NCBI GenBank assembly: GCA_029232285.1
Contig: JAOXFI010000027.1
Coordinates: 1 to 57,717 of the forward strand
DNA from: Agmasoma carcini (nom. nud.)
Taxonomy: Eukaryota > Microsporidia > Thelohaniidae
DNA length: 57,717 bases
Direction of reading: 5' to 3'
Under the pieces are notes generated by a model. It was given only the letters and a program-made list of their open reading frames with translations, searched no databases and was not told the origin of the DNA. Position numbers and translations under genes: made by a program. Below, piece by piece: positions 11,601-22,894 of this stretch (position 1 is its first letter; each line of letters starts with the position of its first letter).

Positions 11601-12162
11601 CCAGTTCTTGATAATAAATTATTAAAGATCATCTTATAATCTTTATATTTGAAAATGTGCTTGATATCTTCCCTGTGTTTTTACAACTAGAGCAATCGTT
11701 ATATCAATGTTTGTGTTTTGCTAAGTCCTTTAGGTTGCATATCTATCTACTTGTTTTCGTTCAGATTTAAAATATATTGTCAAACCCTTTGATTAAATTT
11801 GGATCATGTAGACCATTTTTCAAAAATCTTTTATTGATTATAGGGTTACTTTTTCTATCTTTACACCCTTGTAATTTGTTGTATATGTTCTATCAATACT
11901 TCCATGCGTTAATATGCTTTATTAATTGTTTATAAGATGCTTATATGCTATATCATTTAATTCATCCATCTTTTCCATAAAACACAAAAAAATGTAACAA
12001 CAAGGATGAATTAAATCTTAAAAATTGTATCTTGATGCAAATATTTTCATATTAATGAAAACAATCACTCTAAATTAAAAAATGATATTACAACTTGCGT
12101 TACCATCATTAATTTAAAACCAATTATTATTAAAATAGAATAATTAAAATAAAATTAAATAT

Positions 12163-13104
12163 TTAGAGATATTTATTTTCCTCTTCCATAGATTTATGAC
12201 TTAAAGCTTGACTACCATCATCTACTTCTGTTTGATATTTTATATCATAATCAGTATAATTTTTATTTTTAGCATCCATATCGGTTGAATACTCTGCAAT
12301 ATGTGTGAATTCTGGAGAACTGCAATGATCACAATCATCAACAATTTCATCTTCACATATAACCTCTGCTGAAGCTTCAACCTGCTCACTAGTCTTTGTG
12401 CAACTCTCTTCACAAACAGATTCAGATTCACTAACACTAGCCTTAAATTCATCTTCTTTGCATACTATCTTTGAGCACTCTTCGTCTTCCACTATCAAAT
12501 TGTTATTTGAGTCCTCCTTGTTTTCTTCTACCATCAAATTGTTGTTTGAACACTCCTCGTCTTCCATTATCAAATTGTTGTTTAAGTCCTCCTTGTTTTC
12601 TTCTACCACCAAATTGTTGTTTGAACATTCCTCGTCTTCCATTATCAAATTATTGTTTGAGTCCTCCTTGTTTTCTTCTGCTACCAAATTTTTGTTATTT
12701 TCAATTGATCCTGTTTTTGATTCAATGTTACTATTTGAAGAGTTCCTGAATCTTGATTCATTTCTCTTCAAGGCCAAGATTGTATTGATTACTGATTTAA
12801 TATTCCTTTCTTCAAACACATCACTTGCTGAAAAGAGCTCCTCCTCTCTTAAAATATTCTGCTTTTTAATTTTTTCAATACATTCAGAAATAGTAGCAAT
12901 TACGTGAAATCTTAATTTGAAATTTGAAGCATTGATATGGTCTTCTGGGATAAGATTGTTAACCAAATTACGTATAGCGCTACCATCTTCGAGAGCTTTG
13001 CGTGCTGTAAGCCCGTCATAAGACACACAGTTAATTACTGACAGCCATTCTAAAGCTTCTTTCTCTTCCTTAATGTATCTCTGCGAGTCTGTAAAATCTG
13101 CCAT
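12163..13104 (-). CDS. Calponin-homology (transgelin/Scp1-type) protein with acidic repeats
   Basis: The protein has 313 residues. Residues 13-115 form a single type-3 calponin-homology domain: EALEWLSVIN, then GLTARKALEDGSAIRNLVNNLIP, then ELFSASDVFEERNIKSVINTI, which matches the transgelin/calponin/Scp1 signature of Trp, DG..L..L.N...P, and F...DL.E..N...V..TI. Such proteins bind and bundle actin filaments in the cytoplasm. Residues 143-211 are about 2.7 tandem copies of an acidic 25-residue unit (EENKEDSNNNLI.EDEECSNNNL). The remainder is acidic, rich in Ser, Cys and Glu. Yeast Scp1 is about 200 residues, so the tail is an addition; the usual C-terminal calponin-like actin motif is not evident. 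The start is supported by CCC directly before the ATG. Function as an actin organiser is inferred from the domain. Confidence 0.8.
   Translation of the reverse strand: MADFTDSQRYIKEEKEALEWLSVINCVSYDGLTARKALEDGSAIRNLVNNLIPEDHINASNFKLRFHVIATISECIEKIKKQNILREEELFSASDVFEERNIKSVINTILALKRNESRFRNSSNSNIESKTGSIENNKNLVAEENKEDSNNNLIMEDEECSNNNLVVEENKEDLNNNLIMEDEECSNNNLMVEENKEDSNNNLIVEDEECSKIVCKEDEFKASVSESESVCEESCTKTSEQVEASAEVICEDEIVDDCDHCSSPEFTHIAEYSTDMDAKNKNYTDYDIKYQTEVDDGSQALSHKSMEEENKYL
12480..12690 (-). repeat. 75-bp coding tandem repeat inside the CH-domain gene
   Basis: The unit encodes 25 residues (EENKEDSNNN plus LI.EDEECSNNNL) and occurs about 2.7 times with few substitutions. It keeps the reading frame. 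The high identity between units suggests recent expansion or homogenisation. Long open frames on the opposite strand here are produced by the repeat and are not genes. Confidence 0.85.
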
Positions 13105-13107
13105 GGG
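13105..13107 (-). promoter_or_regulatory. CCC start-proximal motif
   Basis: The minus strand reads TTTTTACCC directly before the ATG of the calponin-homology gene. CCC-like motifs abutting the start codon are a known microsporidian signal linked to very short 5' leaders. Confidence 0.8.
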
Positions 13108-14247
13108 TAAAAATAAAAAAAAAATATTTAAATGTAAAAAATAAAAATTTTTATTTTTTCTGTTTTAATAAACGAGATATTATGGAAATATATCTCATGT
13201 GCCATAGTGGAACTTATTTTGAGTTTCAACTATCACAAATTATTTGATGGTTACACATTTAAATTTGGAAATATATAATACATAAGATCAATAATTTTTT
13301 GATTTAAATATATAATTCAATTGAAAAAATTATTGCCATGTAAAAGCTTTGTAGATATAATAAATAAAATATTATGGATGGATTGGTATTATAGAAACTG
13401 TATTTAATGTGTTGATATGATTTTTACTAAATCTTATTCTATACTAATTTTTATATTTTGAATTAAGAATCTAACACAGGATAGCCTTTGGTGAATTATT
13501 GATAAAGCTATAAAAACAATAATATTTTTGAGAAAATATACAAATTAAGCAGTATTTCTTTGCTTATGACATAAATCAGTCTCTTTATATGTTCTACATA
13601 TTAGAATGGTACTATATTGACATACAATTTCTTAACTACAAATATACCTTCAAGATCACCACCCTTAGTATTAAATTTACTCTTGATATTACTGTAAATG
13701 TAAGTATTTTATCATTTTTAGATCAAAACCGTTACATATAAATATTATATCATAATTTTTTATAACAATAATAAACTACAACTATAGAATATATATACTT
13801 ACATTTTATAAAAATTTTACCATCTCTAAAAAAAATTAGACTATTGTTAAAATATAATATCAAGATTATGTTATGGTAAAGATTTTGAAGAATTATAAAC
13901 AAATACCCTTATTTCATACAATCTTAATAAAAGCAACGTTTTTCTGTTTATCACAGGTCGTGTATTTTATATCTTTATTTATACAAATCACTATTTCTAC
14001 ACTTACAGTTAATGATATTTGATATTTAGTTGAATGATTGAGATCTTATAGATAGAATCACTGTATTTAGATGCTATAATTCAAATGTCTAGATTATGAG
14101 CAATAATATTAAAAACTGTCAATATTTTGAACTAGTAACATCTTGTTTTACTTACATGAAATAGTTGCTATAGTGTTTACTTATATGATTAAAACATATA
14201 ACAAAAAAATTATTCAATTTTTTTAAAAATTCTAGAAATTTTGTCCT
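13108..14247. other. No gene seen; divergent intergenic region
   Basis: This AT-rich region lies between the minus-strand CH-domain gene and the plus-strand 69-residue protein. There is no open frame of note, no repeat family member and no RNA gene. Confidence 0.5.
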
Positions 14248-14457
14248 ATGGCGTGTAAAAATGGAAGTATTGAGCTATTTAAGCAGTACATAATTAAAAT
14301 CTGGCTATATTTAGCTGATTCAATATCATACATTTTTATCATGTGGTTCGGTGTTGTTGTGATGGTATTTACTCTGTGTAAACAACCACTTATTAAGTCT
14401 ATAGTTGTATTATTCCTTACTGTCTTAATGTTTTACTCATATTACAATTACATATAG
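14248..14457 (+). CDS. Small two-helix membrane protein, unknown
   Basis: The protein has 69 residues. Residues 1-20 are polar with a Cys and several Lys; residues 26-43 (SYIFIMWFGVVVMVFTL) and 48-68 are hydrophobic and long enough to cross a membrane, joined by a very short CKQPL turn. That shape fits small subunits of ER, vacuolar or mitosomal complexes, but no family signature is clear. The start has only a weak TCCT in front of the ATG rather than CCC. The next gene on the strand is 3.7 kb away. It could be a chance hydrophobic frame; the codon pattern and helix spacing make a gene more likely. Confidence 0.5.
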   Translation: MACKNGSIELFKQYIIKIWLYLADSISYIFIMWFGVVVMVFTLCKQPLIKSIVVLFLTVLMFYSYYNYI

Positions 14458-15689
14458 AGACCTTAATATTAATCTTACAATAAAAATACTTTCATATGAT
14501 TTTTAATTATTTAATTTATACAATAAAAATTTTCTTTGAATAAACAATAAAAATATAAGCAAAAAAAATTTAATAAAATTATACCTATTATGATCATAGT
14601 TCGTCTTTTTAACCATATTATTTAATAGATTCATAACTTAATGTAACTTTATGGTAAATATTGGTAATATTACTCTTACTATGGTGATGTTTGAATTCAG
14701 ATCAATCCCAGTGATCAGTCTTTATGATAAATAGTTTAGATTTTTCATTATATATATGGAAGAGGAGAATAACTACAATAAAGGGTATACTTTAATTCTT
14801 ATAAACAATTAATTAGAATATATAGCACAAGGAATTACAAAGAAGATTCATCAACAAATGACCAGTATTTAGAGAAATAATAGAATGTATATTTGACTGT
14901 GATGTTTATGATAAAAAGAGTTATTTTTTACAAATAATATTCAGAAGATCCCTGCACCTAACCAATAAATCAGATCTTGAAAAAAAAGGATGTTAAATTT
15001 TGGTTGAAAGCCCGAGACCATGTAAATAACTCTTGTCTTTTACTAAATCAAATATTTTGATGATAGATTCACCTTATTACAAATCCTTATCTAGATTATA
15101 TTTTGAAAACTAAGTATATCTCACACAGGGTTGATATTCGTAACAAAGATTGGATGACGCTGTTCTGTTTTGTGATCTGAAAAAATAAATTTTTATAATA
15201 TTTTATTGATTTAAAGGTTTTATATCATATAGAATAGCTATTAATATATTCATTATTTCCACATCTAAACATATTAATTTTATTACCTTTCCTAATTTTC
15301 GTCTTTGCCTTTTTTAATTTGTTACACAACGATTGCACATTCGTATATTATTGATATCGTTTAATTAACATGTTCTTCACTACTAACAATAGCACAAAAC
15401 TCCTTAGCTAACATAATTAAGGGTTTTAGTGCTGATATGTATTTAATAATAATACATTTAAAATAATAAATTTAATTTTTTGACATGAAAAAGAAAATAT
15501 AATTTAGAATTATATAATATTTGGATACAAGCCGTTTATATTTTACTTCATATCTAAAAAATTAATTAATGCGTAATTACATAGCAACAATTTCTCAGAT
15601 CCCAAAACAGAACAAAACGAATGGATCAGGTGTAAAATTTTTACCCTTCAAAATATTTTTTATTTTTTAATTAAATCATTTTTTTCAAA
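14458..15689. other. No gene seen; decayed DNA
   Basis: The segment at 14690-15180 is slightly richer in G+C and has short peptide-like fragments in several frames, without a named signature. The rest is AT-rich spacer. Confidence 0.45.
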
Positions 15690-16510
15690 ATTGCTTCTAA
15701 TGATGCTGTCTCTTGTCATCATTTCTGCTAAAAAAACTTCCATCATAGTATATTATAAACCTTTTAATGCTTTTATATGTGTCTTGACTTTTCCTCAATA
15801 TGACTGAATATTTTGAGTATGAGTGAAGGTCAGAGGATCAATAAAGTTAACACTATGATTAACTATGTTACAAATCAAGCCAAAGCGAGAGTATATTCTA
15901 GAATACGATCGCTTTTCATCATAATGTATCACAGTACCCTATCTACAGACACGTCTGAAAATAGGTAATAAGGTCTGCGCATTTCCGTTGAAAACATGTT
16001 AAATGTATACTTTGGTATGTATTAATGATCTATCAGCGATGCCGAACACCCATACATCTTTATTCTGTTACATACTTTTATATTTTTTCCTATTGTGTTT
16101 AAATGAGATTCATAAACCTGACAAACAACACCCGTTCCTCCAAACATCATCTGAAGCATATCAAAATAATTCAATTACCTGAACAAAATTTTTCATATGT
16201 TTATTGTCGTTTTTTATAACCTAGTTAAATTGACTATTTTAATAAATGTTGTACCGTTTAACCAAAAATTAATTATTTTTAATATAATAGCCAAAGATTT
16301 ATCAAAAACAGTTTTTACGAATTGAAAAATATTTTTAAAAAATTGGCCCAGGATTATTAAAGCGCTTAAACACCTTCTTATCTATATTTATTTGATTAAT
16401 ATGATGTTATACAGTGGGCACGGCAGATTTGGCAAACATACTTCCTCTTTAATAAAACTTAATCTTATAAAAGTATGATTAAATATTTGCTGATATTTAA
16501 TAAAGTTTTA
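15690..16510 (-). pseudogene. Merlin/IS1595-type transposase relic (well preserved)
   Basis: The minus strand reads VNHSVNFIDPLTFTHTQNIQSY with a stop where Trp is expected, then GKVKTHIKALKG, then MMEVFLAEMMTRDSI; this is the C-terminal signature of Merlin/IS1595 DDE transposases including the third acidic region. Further upstream on the minus strand DDVWRNGCCLSG-like residues occur near 16130, and the 5' part extends to about 16500 with an ICRAHC zinc-ribbon-like piece. Stops and shifts interrupt all parts. Confidence 0.75.
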
Positions 16511-16864
16511 GTTTTAGTTAAAAACATTTTACAAAATAGAAAAAGATTTAACCCATTGGGAATTTTGCAATTGATCCTAAAAATTTACTACTATTCTAAG
16601 TAACCTATTTTTGATAATCCTTTCCGCAAGCTATTTTAACAATAACAAATAAGATGTAATTTTTGATGTATATTTTTGTATTACAACCAAAAATTAATAA
16701 ATCAATAAAATATGAAAATCAAACTTTATGTTATATAAGATACTAATGATGGTGATGCTCAAGGCGACTTGAAGTTTATTTTAATATTAATATTTATATC
16801 AAGCATTTAAAAAACCATCTTCGTAAAGCTCGTGATACATTTAAAAACGCTTTCAAATATTCAA

Positions 16865-17143
16865 ATCAGTACCAAAAAACTACCCCTGATAAAAATTTTA
16901 AAAAAACGCCCATGTTTTTATAAATTTGAAGAATTAGATAAGTTGAGCTATACAATAAATAAAATTGATTTCTTAGACTTTTTATTGATCATATTTATTA
17001 CAGAATGAAATGTTTCGTAACTAATAGTCGAAATAAATCTTTAAATAAATTTTGTTTCTTTTGGAACAACAAGAAAATAATTGAATCATGTTTTATTTTT
17101 ATCAGTACCAAAACTGGGGTAAGAGACTGTTTTTGGTACTGAT
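16865..17143. repeat. Possible miniature inverted-repeat element
   Basis: ATCAGTACCAAAAAACTACCCC at 16865 and the inverted ATCAGTACCAAAAAC ending at 17143 bound a 279-bp stretch. The right end contains its own short inverted pair (17101-17115 with 17129-17143) that would form a hairpin. CAGTACCAAA also begins or ends relics near 6546 and 44372. No target duplication could be recognised, so this may be an element or a coincidence of two relic ends. Confidence 0.35.
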
Positions 17144-17439
17144 CCAAATCTTTTAGACAATTTATAGCTCTAAAACATTTATATTCTTTTTTGTTCTATT
17201 TCATCAGATAACACAAAAATTAAAAGATTAACCCCAAAACACTAATAAATATTATATAATTTAAAAATATATTTTCAAAGCCAATATAATTGACTTAGGT
17301 TAAAGCTCATAACTACTATTTTAAAAAATTTGGGATCACTTCAGAGAATCCTTCTGAAATAAACAAATAAGTTTAGAATTTAAATAATAATATATAACAA
17401 ATGATTAAGAGTCGTGTTAAAGTTATTTATCTACGTTTA

Positions 17440-17800
17440 TTTATTTCTAATAATTATTTTAATCTCTTCCGGTAAATTTTATCATAGACTAAATTTAATA
17501 TTCTGACTATAAAAACCAGTGAATGAATCTACAAAAAATGAAGTGTTGATTCACCGCTTGATGTGTAAATTATTATATATTGCTATATTCCGCTCATTTA
17601 TCATCCAGATAACAGATACATTTATCAAATGCTTCTTATTATAGGTAGTAATGTATCAGGCTTATATCGCTGACTACCTGTTCATAAAATTTAAAATTAC
17701 CTACTGAAGTTTCAAAAATAAGTTTATATTTAAATATAACGCGCCCTTTTCATTTATTACATATAGTTGAACTTAGATTCATAAACCGTGTGTATATACC
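17440..17800 (-). pseudogene. Merlin/IS1595-type transposase relic
   Basis: On the minus strand ICYLDDK.AEYSNI (the position of the family's TIISDCW.AY) precedes VNQHF and, after a frame change, VDSFTGFYSQNI, matching NFVDP.TG.HTQNIE. It is more diverged than the 15.7-kb copy. Confidence 0.55.
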
Positions 17801-18147
17801 AATTACTACCTAAATATTACAAGATTCGCATTTAATATTTTCATTATCTCGTCAATAATTTGGTATTTAGTTTATATACAACATTCTTCTTAATCCCAAA
17901 TTCTATAAATTTATATTTTCTGATTTTATCATAATAAAAAATAATATATTATTCCCTAGTGATATTTTCATATTTGCAAAAAAAACAATTGACTTATATT
18001 AACGGGATTAAAAGCCATTGATATTCTTTTTATATACTGTAGTTCTTATCGGATGGTCATATTCATCACACAAAATAAATAATTTTTATATGATTTTAGA
18101 TCTTAAAAGGTTTATTAATTATTCAGAATTAGCTCTCATCTAGATTC

Positions 18148-18384
18148 ATGAGTAAAATTTTCTTCGATTTTTTCCCTGGGGAAAACAAAACCTGCAATAT
18201 GATATACTGCCCTTTGATTATTGAAAGGGCTTTCCCACAGATGGAATATGATAGATTTTCATCGGTTAGTAAAATTACAATTATTTATATAATCAATAGG
18301 AGATTTGGGTTTATAAGAACAACTTATTTGCCTAACATTGTATCATTCATATCAACACAGACACTCGAACAACCCTCAATATAA
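18148..18384 (+). CDS. Possible small gene, unknown
   Basis: Seventy-eight codons from an ATG. The composition is more protein-like than the flanks (PGENKTCNMIYCPLIIERAFPQMEYDRFSSVSK), with two Cys, several Pro and a basic INRRFG. No signal peptide, membrane helix or known motif is seen, and no CCC motif precedes the ATG. It may be a real short gene or the remnant of one; nothing in the neighbourhood helps. Confidence 0.3.
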   Translation: MSKIFFDFFPGENKTCNMIYCPLIIERAFPQMEYDRFSSVSKITIIYIINRRFGFIRTTYLPNIVSFISTQTLEQPSI

Positions 18385-19304
18385 GAGGCTATCTTAAATA
18401 CATTTTTAACCTATAAATTGTATATATTTACCTATTATAAATGTGATTGTTATTATTCAACCCATACACCTTGCAATAGGCTACTGCTTGTACCTAAATC
18501 TTCAATATTCTCGTACTATTGCAAAAATTTACATAAAATCAAATTTAAGTTTTTTAGACGACGCTTCAGTAACAACCAATACTGATTAATATGTACAAGG
18601 CAAATTTAACATACTCAAAAATTTATATTTATCAAAAAATCGAAATTTAACGCTTATCTATTACGTCTTATTGTTTTCTTATACAAAGAATATATTCCAT
18701 TTCAGAAGGTATTTGTAAGAAAAACCATTGTTATGGTTCTAAATGTTTCTATTATAATGCTTAATTACGATGTCTTTGCACTGAACTTAAGTATTCAAAA
18801 CCAAGGCCTTAAATATTTCGATTGACAACATATTTTAGAATTGTGAAATATAATTGTACATAATAGACCAGAAATGGTGTTCTATATATTATTTTCCTTG
18901 TATATCAAGCATATTTAATACTTTCTGTAATTATTTCATAGAAAGATCATATTCCATGATTCAATTCATTTAGAAAAGCCTTTAAATAAATATGTTCATA
19001 TCACTTACATAGAAATTAACTTATTTATATATTTTTTCACTTTTTTGACTAATTTAAAATATTAATTGAATATTTACAAATATTTCTAATTGAATATAAT
19101 ATATTATATAAAGCGAATATATAACATTATTGTTCAATTTTTTCATATCATTGCATATATTAATTAAAATCTCAATCTGGTAAAGACCATAAATGTATCA
19201 CTTTAAGTCAATAAAATGTACTTTTATAATATATTAATTTTTCATAAATTTATATATTTGATGTCATATTAATTCAATATATAAAAAAAAATTTTTTGTA
19301 GGCC
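18385..19304. other. No gene seen
   Basis: AT-rich spacer. The part at 18430-18800 has more even base composition and may be worn-out coding DNA, but it carries no recognisable signature on either strand. Confidence 0.5.
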
Positions 19305-19607
19305 ATGGAGCTAATAACTGTAATGAGAAACTCACCGATGGTAGGGTCAACAGTCGTTCTTTTTTTATTATTAACATTTATAATGCTCATTCCTCCTATT
19401 TTTGCATGCTTAACTATGTTTTACATGGTTATAATGAAGAAACCTGCCGAAATTTTAGCCGGTTCTGGCTTTTATAGACGCTCCAGAGAATATAAGCTTA
19501 TCATACTTGCACTGTTCTTTATAGCCTTTGTACAGTTTTATTGTTGCACTTATAGAATGTTATTGACAGGATCACCGAGAGCGATCGAAAATGTGATGAT
19601 TAAATAA
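19305..19607 (+). CDS. Small two-helix membrane protein, unknown
   Basis: The protein has 100 residues. Residues 13-44 are strongly hydrophobic (one long or two tight helices with an IPPIF kink), residues 45-65 form a basic loop (MKKPAEILAGSGFYRRSREYK), residues 66-83 form another helix containing CC, and the tail is polar. Gly, Pro and Arg use and the defined loop argue for a real gene. GCC, not CCC, precedes the ATG. The layout suggests a small subunit of a membrane complex, but I recognise no family. It lies 730 bp upstream of a second such gene on the same strand. Confidence 0.6.
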   Translation: MELITVMRNSPMVGSTVVLFLLLTFIMLIPPIFACLTMFYMVIMKKPAEILAGSGFYRRSREYKLIILALFFIAFVQFYCCTYRMLLTGSPRAIENVMIK

Positions 19608-20339
19608 ATGATTTCGATGTTATTTTGTTTGTAATTTCATATTCTTTAAAGCTGTAGATGCTTAGTAATACATCAATGACATTATTTGCTTATCTGGGTA
19701 TGTTTCAAGATCTGTAGTGTTGATTCCTATCATTTTTGAGTCTATTTATGACATATAGTAGGTGCTTCAATAATATCAATTAATTTGTATTTATTAAAAT
19801 ATTTTCAAATCTATCAATTTTTTAGATATTCTTTTATCATCTCAAATGCATGTTCTTAGTCAAAATTGTTTTTTGGTAATAATAACATTGATTTATTGTT
19901 TATAAAAACAACAATTAGATTTGTATGTTACATTTCTTATTTCTTTATATTTTTTTAATTAATTGCTCTTAATTGTCTTAAATGAAGTATAAGATAATTT
20001 GTTTGGATTAATACAATGTATTAAACTGTTAAAATTTGAGAAGAATCACCCAATCAATCATTCTTGAACATCCTATTTTTGATTTTGGTAAATTTTGATT
20101 GTTTTTTCTTTTAATAATAAAAATCAATTAATATGTCAAAATTTAAATATATAAAAAGTTTGAAGGATAAAAATCAGTTTACAATCCATCAGGCTAAGTA
20201 TAATTAAAGATCTTATTCTTTGAAAGATGGAATATTTAATAATACGTGGGACAATATAGTATTTAAAATCCATATTATACGATTTTGGCTTGAATTGAAA
20301 AAATAATTCTTATTTATAAAGAAAAAAAAAGTACTACCC
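19608..20339. other. Intergenic between two membrane microproteins
   Basis: AT-rich, with no open frame or repeat of note. It contains the promoter of the 91-residue gene; the last bases read TACTACCC directly before its ATG. Confidence 0.5.
20337..20339 (+). promoter_or_regulatory. CCC start-proximal motif
   Basis: CCC abuts the ATG of the 91-residue membrane protein, as in the tubulin and TRS20 genes of this window. It is the best evidence that this small frame is expressed. Confidence 0.7.
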
Positions 20340-20615
20340 ATGAAAAGTGATTATAAAAAGAATAAGGAATTTTTCGTTACTTGTCTGGAAAACCCGGTTT
20401 CTTGTTTAAATCTAAATAAATGTCCAATCCGTGTTATAGTTAAAGCCATTTTGAATCGCTTGCTGATTTTAACGATTTTTGGATCTATGGCAGCTAGTCT
20501 TGTGATAAAATCTGGGTACTATAAGCACTCAAAAAAGCATCCTTGGGTTTCTTTCACGTTGTTCTTAATGGTATTTACTTATTTTATCTATTATATTTAC
20601 TCAATCTTGCCATAA
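20340..20615 (+). CDS. Small two-helix membrane protein, unknown
   Basis: The protein has 91 residues. The basic N-terminus (MKSDYKKNKEFF) contains three Cys (residues 15, 22 and 28). Residues 38-57 and 68-90 are hydrophobic helices separated by a basic YYKHSKKHPW loop, so both ends probably face the same side. CCC directly before the ATG supports the start. No family is recognised; small ER-complex subunits have this layout but none matches by motif. Together with the 69- and 100-residue proteins it makes three orphan two-helix proteins on one strand within 6.4 kb; they share shape, not obvious sequence. Confidence 0.7.
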   Translation: MKSDYKKNKEFFVTCLENPVSCLNLNKCPIRVIVKAILNRLLILTIFGSMAASLVIKSGYYKHSKKHPWVSFTLFLMVFTYFIYYIYSILP

Positions 20616-21770
20616 GAGAGTCACAATGGAAGGTTTATTAATTAAATTATCATTTTTTGATATTGTTGTGTTTTAGTTTTGTAGTTAAATGATTTGAATA
20701 TCTATGACAGGTAATTGGTTTCCTTTTTCAGACTTAGCTGATTGAATGATATTCAAAGTGTAATTTTCAATCAATTCCATATTTCATTTTAATGAATTTT
20801 TAAATGACTTCTATCAACATTAGAAAATAATAAAAAAATAAAATCTACAAAAGCTGTATTGATTCGATTTCATTTCTAGATAAAAATTTTATATGCAATT
20901 AATAAATATGTCATATGTATGCATTTGTCTTGTCTTAAGGATCTTTTATTGTTAATTATTAGGTAAATCATTACATACACCATCAAATTATACAGTATCG
21001 GAATTGACACAATTTCTTTAACCTTATTGATCTACAATTACTTGTTTTGATTACTTTTATTGATATTAATAATGGAAACTTAATGATTTTCTCAAATTAT
21101 ATAGCCACTGATCCTTATAATATATGATTATCATAAAATTTTGTCGGCATAAATCTCAATACAGTAAACTTATATGATTAATGGTAATCAACTTATACAA
21201 TATATATATTCACCTTTTTATATTTAATTTATTGTATTAATTCGTCATTAAAGTGTAAATCTGAAAAATGATGTTTTGATGTTTTAATTCCACCCGAATT
21301 ATCAGCATTGAATTAATATTTGACAACATCATATGATTAGTGACATGCTATACTAAACACATAAATAGGTAGCATCAAAAATTTTAGTCGTTTATATCAA
21401 TTTAAAATATGTAGTACTCAAAAAACCCAAATTTAATTGAAAACCCAGAAAATATCAAATAAAAACAATTAGAAATTGTTATATAATTATATCAGTGATA
21501 TTTTAATCAAAAATAAATAAAACCGCAAATTTTATTTAAAATGATCCATAATATATTTTGATAAAATAACTTCTTCTAATTCTGTCACTCACAAATCCAC
21601 CAGTGCTTCACAATATACAGTTTCTATCTCAAACAATATTCAACTATTTTCGCCATTAAATAAACACATATAATTTTATGGGGTTGAGATCTGGTTTCTG
21701 TGAAAGAAATTTTAACACATTAATATTCATATTATCGTAGATACTGGTCCTGATGGTCAGTATAACGATA
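20616..21770. other. No gene seen
   Basis: AT-rich spacer up to the TA target site of the Tc1 element at 21771. No repeat family member noticed. Confidence 0.5.
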
Positions 21771-21772
21771 TA

Positions 21773-21950
21773 TACTGCATTGCAAAAAAAGTGGCACCCC
21801 AAAAAATGGAATCTTGACTAGATAAAACTAGATAGGGAAAAATATATAATAAAATTAACTCTTTAAATACATATGCATTGTTATATTTTTATATGAATTC
21901 TAAATATAATATTTACTGTGAACGTGTTTGCAAAAAAAAGCACCCTGAAA
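21773..21950 (+). repeat. Left inverted repeat of the Tc1 element
   Basis: Starts TACTGCATTGC after the TA target site. The outer motif is at 21773-21802 and the inner motif at about 21914-21940, both ending in an A run and a GCACCC-like box. Confidence 0.8.
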
Positions 21951-21991
21951 CTTTCCACTATTTTTATTAAAAAATTATTTAATGAATAACC

Positions 21992-22860
21992 ATGTCATTA
22001 CATCTTCCAGAAGAGCAAAAAGTCAATCTTATAAGTGATTTAATAAATGATTTTAGCCAAAATTTCATCTCTTTAAAACACAATATTTCGCGCAGAACAG
22101 TGCAAAACATCAACAATAAAAACAACAAATCAACCAATCGAAGAACAGGACATGACGACATATATAGCCTAATTCTTTATCAGAAATGAAAAATAAGCTG
22201 TTAAAGCAATACGATAACAATGCGTCTATATCAAGGTCTTTAAATAAACAATGTATCAACACATTTATTCCTGCTATTAAACTATTATTAAGTAATAAGA
22301 ACATTGTTTTACGAAAAAATTATATAATGAATTTTCAAAAGATAATCTTAAATTATTATTTTTTCCTGATGAATGTCGATTTAGACTTTTTTAGGCAGAT
22401 AGTTTTAGTTTTTTGCGACGAAGGAAAAGAAAGACTAAATCCTACATATACTTTACCATCAGTAAGGCATGGTGGAGGATTGATAATAATATGGGGTTGC
22501 ATATTATCCAAAGAGGTAGGTAGATTTGTGTTTATTGATCAAATTATTGACGCTACTGCGTATAAACAACTTCTTGATCAAAATCTCGAAGAATCTGCAT
22601 TTATGATATGAATTTCAGATTTTTTCCCAGCAAGACAATGCATCCTGCCACACAGTAAACCCAGTTCAAACAATGATTAGTTGTAAAAATCAAATATTTG
22701 ATAAAATAGACACCACAATCATTGGATCGCGCATATTTGAATATATAGAGCAAAAATTAAGAGGTTTTTGAAAAATAATGAATTAAAAGAACATTTTTCA
22801 AATTTAAACATTAAATTTTATAAAATAGTGAGGCATTGTGCTTTGGGTATTTATAGAGCT
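21992..22860 (+). pseudogene. Tc1/mariner transposase, multiple lesions
   Basis: The first frame (21992-22189) carries an N-terminal helix-turn-helix-like segment (LISDLINDF, HNISRRTVQNI) and ends in TGA. The second frame (22186-22611) carries the first catalytic region (VFCDE near 22410) and the Tc1 hallmark GGLIIIWGCILSKEVGRFVFI. After a frameshift QQDNASCH appears at 22628-22651, containing the second catalytic Asp. The third region (S..LN) near 22720-22741 follows another shift and a stop. At least three breaks make it non-functional. It lies within the inverted repeats of the element and is its only gene. Confidence 0.9.
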
Positions 22861-22894
22861 TAAGGTATACATGTTTAATATAAATTTCATGGTT

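Noticed and set aside
12398..12907. Long open frames (169 and 92 codons) on the plus strand opposite the CH-domain gene
   Set aside because: They are Ser/Leu- and Leu/Pro-rich mirror images of the acidic repeats; the minus frame has a recognisable domain and a CCC start.
17101..17143. Hairpin considered as a transcription terminator
   Set aside because: No gene ends nearby, and the stem sequence recurs as an end motif of repeats elsewhere.
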